From contig NW_003546276.1 of NCBI RefSeq assembly GCF_000090795.2, forward strand, positions 342,788-365,254: a stretch of 22,467 bases of DNA, written 5' to 3'. The translations under genes were made by a program, and so were the position numbers. Shown in pieces: positions 18,251 through 22,467 of this stretch. The notes under the pieces are model-generated. The model had not been told where the DNA came from. It did not search any database and saw only the letters and a list, made by a program, of their open reading frames with translations. Position 1 is the first letter of the stretch. Each line of letters opens with the position of its first letter. The stretch comes from Amphimedon queenslandica (lineage: Eukaryota > Porifera > Demospongiae > Haplosclerida > Niphatidae).

Positions 18251-18963
18251 ACTTTTCTTCTTGATAGCATTTTCATTTTTTTATTGCTTAAATTTCTACA
18301 AAATTAAAAATGCTGCATGCAGCAATTACTATTTTATTATTTAATTTCGAATGGAAAAATACTGTGTTGTGCTCAATTTTTTTTTTGGGCTGCATAAAAT
18401 AATAATTATAATGCATTCAGAAACTCAATGCATTATCTTTAATAACTTGTAGTAGGTGTGTCTAGTTAATGGGCCCACGTGTGTATATTTAACTGTGTGC
18501 CGTGCTCAATTTTTATTTTTATTTAGGTGATATAAAATATTTTCATTTCATTCATGCAGATATTATATTATAGGCGCCCCAGGGTAAGGCAAAAAGTGTA
18601 GCATTAGTGTTTAAAAATTGTTAACGTTTTCACATTTCATTACAGTTTCTTATTTGCTCACTTTAATTTTTTCTGTTCTCATAATTAATTAACAATAATT
18701 TAATCCTGATATAAATATCTCTTTTTTCAGCAATAATATAGTGCATTTCCTCACAATACTAACACATAAGTACGTCTACACATACAAATACGAATAAATA
18801 TAATTATATATACATACAAATAATTATAATGATCTTATCATCACTCTGAAAAATGAGATTATATTCATCGTTCCGAGAGAAGGACATAACTGATACATAC
18901 TACACAAATAAAGCATCCAGTAAAAACAAACACATGCATGACACATGTACTTGCATGCATATC
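18251..18963. other. AT-rich region, no gene seen
   Basis: The stretch has poly-T runs and low-complexity A/T sequence, with no open frame or recognisable RNA. A short GC-rich island (GGCGCCCCAGGG, about 18572) has no assignable function. Confidence 0.5.
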
Positions 18964-19009
18964 ATAGTCTCGCATACCACAGAGGGAGGGGCTGGCTATG
19001 CGAGACTAT
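18964..19009. repeat. Perfect 13-bp stem hairpin, possible solo MITE end
   Basis: ATAGTCTCGCATA (18964-18976) and TATGCGAGACTAT (18997-19009) are perfect complements around a 20-nt GC-rich loop (CCACAGAGGG...). The palindrome with GGCTATGCGAGACTA resembles terminal repeats of MITEs common in marine invertebrate genomes, but only this short remnant is present. It could also form an RNA hairpin. Confidence 0.6.
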
Positions 19010-19542
19010 AAATATCAAGCACACACTCGTATACTTTATATTATACACATATGGCTCCTACAATAGACTTTAATGATGCATTAAAGCATGTGGTATATTA
19101 AATAAGTTGTGTCGTATTCAAAATTAATCATTTCTGCTATTAACAAAGAATAAACAATTTTGTTCAGTTAACTAGAGATTGATTAGCATAATGCCACATT
19201 GGAATCGGGATCATCATGATTCATGTAGTTTGCTAAAACCCTGAATGTTACAACAGTCTATGCAAATGTATAATAAAAGTGATATTAAAAATAATAAGTT
19301 CAACGACAAGAAGACTGTTTTAGTGTGTAGATTAGTCACCAAGGAGTTGGCTAGCGAGACTAGTATTGATTGTGTGGCTATATAGCTGTACATTTATGCA
19401 TGGTACTTAGTAGCTCTGATTAATGACTAATGTTAGAGTAGCTGTCAATTTAATTTAACAATTCATCTTAATTAATAAAAGAAAAATCATCTAAATCACT
19501 TTTCATTAAATAATCCATTCACTTTTCAGTTATATAGTCCGT
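19010..19542. other. AT-rich region downstream of the RING-like relic, no gene seen
   Basis: I find no open frame, terminal repeat or RNA gene that I can support. It lies on the 3' side of the minus-strand pseudogene that ends at 19543. Confidence 0.5.
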
Positions 19543-20604
19543 TTAGTCATCATTCTCATTTTCTGGTTGAGATTGATGTCTATTCTCGAAAATTGGCTTG
19601 ATACCATTCATGAATTCATCCATTCCCCGAATTATGCAAGTCTCAGAGTAGCCACGATCAAGTCAACATATAGGACATCCCTTAGTCATCCCTACATCAC
19701 CTCTGTACCAAGTGTCAACACATAATTGGCAGCCTATAACTCGCTTGCAACATCTGGCAAAAATAAGAGTCAAATGTGACAAGTAAAAGAGTCGTGAAGG
19801 AGCTTCTTCAGAGCAACAGGCACTTTGTCTTCTTGCTTTAATTTATTTACAAAGTTTAAGTCACTTCGAATTCCTTTTATTTCATTTCCAATGATCAAAT
19901 CCATCTCATTTCCTTTGTTAGATGTTGACTTTAACTTTTTTGTATATGGCAGCAATTCAAAGTCATCGCTGTCATCAGAGTCAATAACGATAGATAAACT
20001 ACTACTCATTGGTCTATGTGCTTTAATGTCAGCCTCTTTTACAGCATACAGCTTCCTTGCACCAGCCTTCCAGAACTTCATGCCTACAATAATTAATAGA
20101 TAATTTCAATGTATATCCAAGAACAACTTAAGGCTAATCTATAAATTATAAAATACCTTATAACATACCTTGTGTAGCGGAACAGATCTATTTTTAGACC
20201 ATCTGTTGTAACAAAGGTATGGTTAGTACCCCACTTTCTTTGTATGATATAGTTTAGATGATTTACATTGGCTGTAGTTTCAGTAATATCCACAAAGGTC
20301 TGGTCAACCTCAATTTTCCCATTCAACAGGCGTCTTATTTTAGCTTAACAATTTTAATGGTAACAGAGTGGTTTGACTTCCTAGAACTTGAAAATAAAGG
20401 CCTAGGTGCTGCTGATGGTGCAGATAAAGGTGAGCCAACCATTGGTCTTGGAGAATTTGTCGACTGCCTTTGTTCACACCCCTCAACAATAAGAGTGACA
20501 TTTCTAAGGTCGATAGGAAATTCTTCAAACTTGGTATTCAATACATCAGGAAAGTATGATTTCCTATTAACCTCATCCTTAAGCCAGACTGAATTTATAT
20601 CCAA
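19543..20604 (-). pseudogene. Decayed gene with C-terminal RING-like zinc finger
   Basis: A strong acceptor (CTCTTCCTTTGCAG) starts an exon at 20604: LDINSVWLKDEVNRKSYFPD, then LRNVTLIVEGCEQRQ, a Ser/Pro linker and TIKIVKLK. One base out of frame it continues with NGKIEVDQTFVDITETTANV and FVTTDGLKI. An 85-bp GTATGT...TAG intron (20084-20168) leads to MKFWKAGARKLYAVKEADIK, a Ser/Asp-rich acidic stretch, ALKKLLHDSFTCHI, a shift and deletion, then CCKRVIGCQLCVDTWYRGD and GCPIC, then a TGA before LDRGYSETCIIRG. The stop is at 19543. The Cys pattern (C-H-I ... CC ... C..C ... CPxC) resembles a RING or U-box, suggesting an E3 ligase-like ancestor in an uncharacterised sponge/cnidarian family. Two frame changes, a small deletion and a TGA indicate a pseudogene. 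The plus-strand frames 19825-20103 and 20258-20662 are shadows. An upstream exon was not found. Confidence 0.68.
20084..20168 (-). other. 85-bp intron in the RING-like relic
   Basis: The donor is CACAAG|GTATGT (from 20168) and the acceptor is TTAATTATTGTAG (ending 20084). Joining gives ATQGMKFWKAG, as expected for the family. The upstream frame must also shift by one base to reach this. Confidence 0.65.
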
Positions 20605-21265
20605 CTGCAAAGGAAGAGGTAGTGATCGTTATAATGTAATAGGTAGTCAAGTGCTAACATAAAATTGCTTGGTTATATAGATAACATGCTAATGAATAGT
20701 TGTCAGAAATAATGCTGTGTTCTGCTATGATTATATACTCTTGTTAATGTGCAATAAAATTGGGTTCATTTCACAATACTTTCCGTTATATTGTATGCGT
20801 GTTGCCTACATAACTCATGTAAATACCACATAGAGCAGCATGCCATGCAGCATGGGCTGCTTGAACTAGCTATATGACGGTTCTGCTGTTGTTTTATATA
20901 TGGTTTTAAGTTAGAAGCTAGGTCGAGCTAATGTAGTTGTCATACTCATATTAAGCACAAAAGTAGTTATGATGTTCATGCATGTGTGCATGAGTATTTC
21001 CTCACAAAAAAATTTGAGCCACATTATGCAGTGTAACTCGAGACTGTGGAAGTTCCATATCTTGACTACCAGACCGATAAATAAGTTTCACCATTGCACC
21101 ACGTGATACCCTTAAACTTGGAGAGTCTTTAATAGAAATAAAGGCCATTAGTTCCAATTGGTGACTGTAACGGTACTGCGTACAATGGCTGATAGAGTTG
21201 CTCCAAGATCTACAGTAGCAAAAAATGCAGCATGCTCACTCGAATAATGCGCATGCTCAGAGCAG
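20605..21265. other. Intergenic region between divergent relics, no gene seen
   Basis: The stretch lies between the 5' side of the minus-strand RING-like relic and the plus-strand integrase-like relic. I see short palindromic stretches (for example GCAGCATGCCATGCAGC near 20836) but no coding sequence or repeat family that I can name. Confidence 0.45.
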
Positions 21266-22029
21266 TTATATCCAAACATTAAAGGGATAAGTGCCAGAAA
21301 TATTATGAGGTTTTGTTCAGACAATGGAATTCACAGAACGTCTAGATTGACTGTTCATGAACTTGATAGAGTTGTGACCACCAGTAGTGCTTTAAAGGTA
21401 TGATTCTTGTTGCATAGCTATGCTCATGTAGGTGGGTCCTACGTATGGCGCAAAACGATGACAGGTTTATTATCTTCCCAAGGGTTTCAGTGTTCACAAC
21501 AGCGTGTTGGTGAATCACTTCAACGTGTCAGGCCATCATATCAATTATTCGTAGGCAACGTGCAGAAAGAATAAGGAATCCAGTACCACACAAGGCTGTG
21601 TACTTTGGAGAGAAAACTACATTTAGACCAAAATGAAAAGCTTGTAATTTTTGGTGTCACCCATGTTTGCGCAATTGATGGTTACAGCAAGAAAATTGTT
21701 GGTTTTGCAGTGCTTCCAACAAAAAATAACAAGCTATTATATGAACATCTCTACTTATAAGTTTATTAGGGCTACACAAATTAAATGCACATGAAAATTA
21801 ATTTTAGTCTTTTTAGTGAATGTTTAATACAGTATGTGACATACATGTAACTTACAAAAGGGTGGTTATGACATAAACTTAGCCACATCATTACAACAGC
21901 AGTTTGTTTATTTTTATAGAGAAATTCTCAACAATTATGATCTGTGGGATCTAGTCAGAGTTGATCACGTGAGGGAGTGGTACTGCGCTTTTTACGCCAC
22001 TTGGATCATTGCGTGTTCCCTTTTCCGTA
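21266..22029 (+). pseudogene. Integrase-core (rve-like) domain gene, broken
   Basis: Exon 1 encodes GISARNIMRFCSDNGIHRTS and a following helix, ending at 21397. A 34-nt GTATGA...GTAG segment (21398-21431) is then skipped to read VGPTYG. One base out of frame come MTGLLSSQGFQCSQQRVGES and QRVRPSY, then RNPVPHKAVYFGEK, and after an extra A in an A-run LHLDQNEKLVIFGVTHVCAI with DGYSKKIVGF. A later exon (acceptor TTTTTATAG ending 21919) gives YDLWDLVRVDHVREWY. The Asp at 21626-21628 and the Asp of VDH (21963-21965) fit a DDE integrase fold. The usual VDHG is VDHV, and the third acidic position is not reached. This matches a known uncharacterised animal family with an integrase core. Whether it is a transposase or a domesticated gene is not resolved here. 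At least two frameshifts and a lost donor after YEHLY mark it as a pseudogene. Confidence 0.72.
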
Positions 22030-22107
22030 TAGGTGCCTCCCCTAACGCATGCACGCCCACGTATGATGACACACGATGCGTCAGTGGTCCTGCGGAATTA
22101 TTTACAA

Positions 22108-22467
22108 ATGACTTTTTGTGAGCCATCACGTACAAGGAAGTACTCAGAAGATACTGGATGGAGAGTGGTATGGCTTAAAATAGTGAAAGAGCTTTCATTT
22201 AGAAAAATATCCACACAGCTATTTATTGGATATGGAACTGCCAGAAGGCTGTGGTTAACATTCCAGACAACAGGGGACGTAAGTAAGAGAGTACAAGCAT
22301 CAAACAGCAGCAGAAGTCACGTATTTTAGATGAATATCATGAATATTTCATCATATGGTTGATATTACGATCTCCAACAACACATCTCTATGAAATACCA
22401 AAACAAATTGAAGAAGTGAGCAACACAACAGTTTCTGTGCCTACTATTTGTCGTTTGTTGAGAAGAT
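22108..22467 (+). pseudogene. IS630/Tc1-type transposase N-terminus, partial (runs off the window)
   Basis: ATG at 22108 (MTFCEPSRTRKYSED) opens the first helix-turn-helix: GWRVVWLKIVKELSFRKIST, then GYGTARRLWLTFQTTGDV. Near 22300 a one-base shift is needed. The other frame then reads LDEYHEYFIIWLILRSPTTH and LYEIPKQIEEVSNTTVSVPT followed by ICRLLRR, the second helix-turn-helix. This bipartite pattern (GWRVVW...TGDV...LYL.E......VS..TICR) is typical of IS630-type Tc1/mariner transposases spread in sponges and cnidarians. The catalytic DDE part would lie beyond 22467. The terminal repeat was not identified. Confidence 0.8.

Noticed and set aside
19825..20662. Two plus-strand frames (92 and 134 codons)
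   Set aside because: They are antisense to the RING-like relic, whose minus-strand peptides carry the family motifs and matching splice sites.
1..22467. CRISPR arrays, bacterial operons, ribosome binding sites
   Set aside because: There are no regularly spaced direct repeats of the right size. Introns, LTR elements and metazoan families make a prokaryotic reading untenable.

Overview
The window reads as AT-rich metazoan nuclear DNA dominated by decayed transposable elements and broken members of expanded gene families. I infer a sponge, most likely a demosponge. The reasons are the very short introns (55 and 85 bp, possibly 34 bp), the low GC content, and several uncharacterised protein families that I associate with sponges and cnidarians. 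This is recognition by eye, not a database result. No intact protein-coding gene is visible. Every coding region I recognise carries in-frame stops or frameshifts.

Layout, left to right. Positions 1-1127 hold nothing I can assign. A long hairpin follows (1128-1397), then a degenerate minisatellite (1455-1567) and a pogo/Tigger-like MITE with TA target duplication (1578-2148). A minus-strand gene relic spans 2306-4005, and another MITE-like element (2616-2918) sits in one of its introns. Positions 4006-7206 are mostly anonymous, apart from a 16-bp inverted repeat (4318-4542), two clusters of a CTGGACCA motif 1.6 kb apart, and an exon-like segment (6824-6949).

The centre is a three-layer nested transposon. 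A Mutator-like element (MULE) is bounded by 32-bp inverted repeats at 7207-7238 and 17009-17040. Its transposase pseudogene is on the plus strand (14154-16841). It was interrupted by a hAT-like MITE (7344-7797) and by a minus-strand BEL/Pao LTR retrotransposon (7850-14108). The BEL element has two LTRs, a TCTAC target duplication, a primer-binding site abutting the 5' LTR, and fragments of Gag, protease, reverse transcriptase, RNase H, integrase and the C-terminal DUF5641-like region. Removing both insertions leaves a MULE of about 3.1 kb.

The right part has a C2H2 zinc-finger gene fragment (17117-17790, plus), diverged AT-rich tandem repeats (about 17931-18250), a small perfect hairpin (18964-19009), a minus-strand pseudogene ending in a RING-like zinc finger (19543-20604), an integrase-core (rve-like) pseudogene with a possible 34-nt intron (21266-22029, plus), and the N-terminal helix-turn-helix part of an IS630/Tc1-type transposase that runs off the window end (22108-22467).

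The genes do not form a pathway. The window records successive insertions and gene decay. The best leads are the nested MULE and the architecture of its protein, the decayed but splice-site-retaining family members, and the integrase-like gene beside the IS630 fragment.
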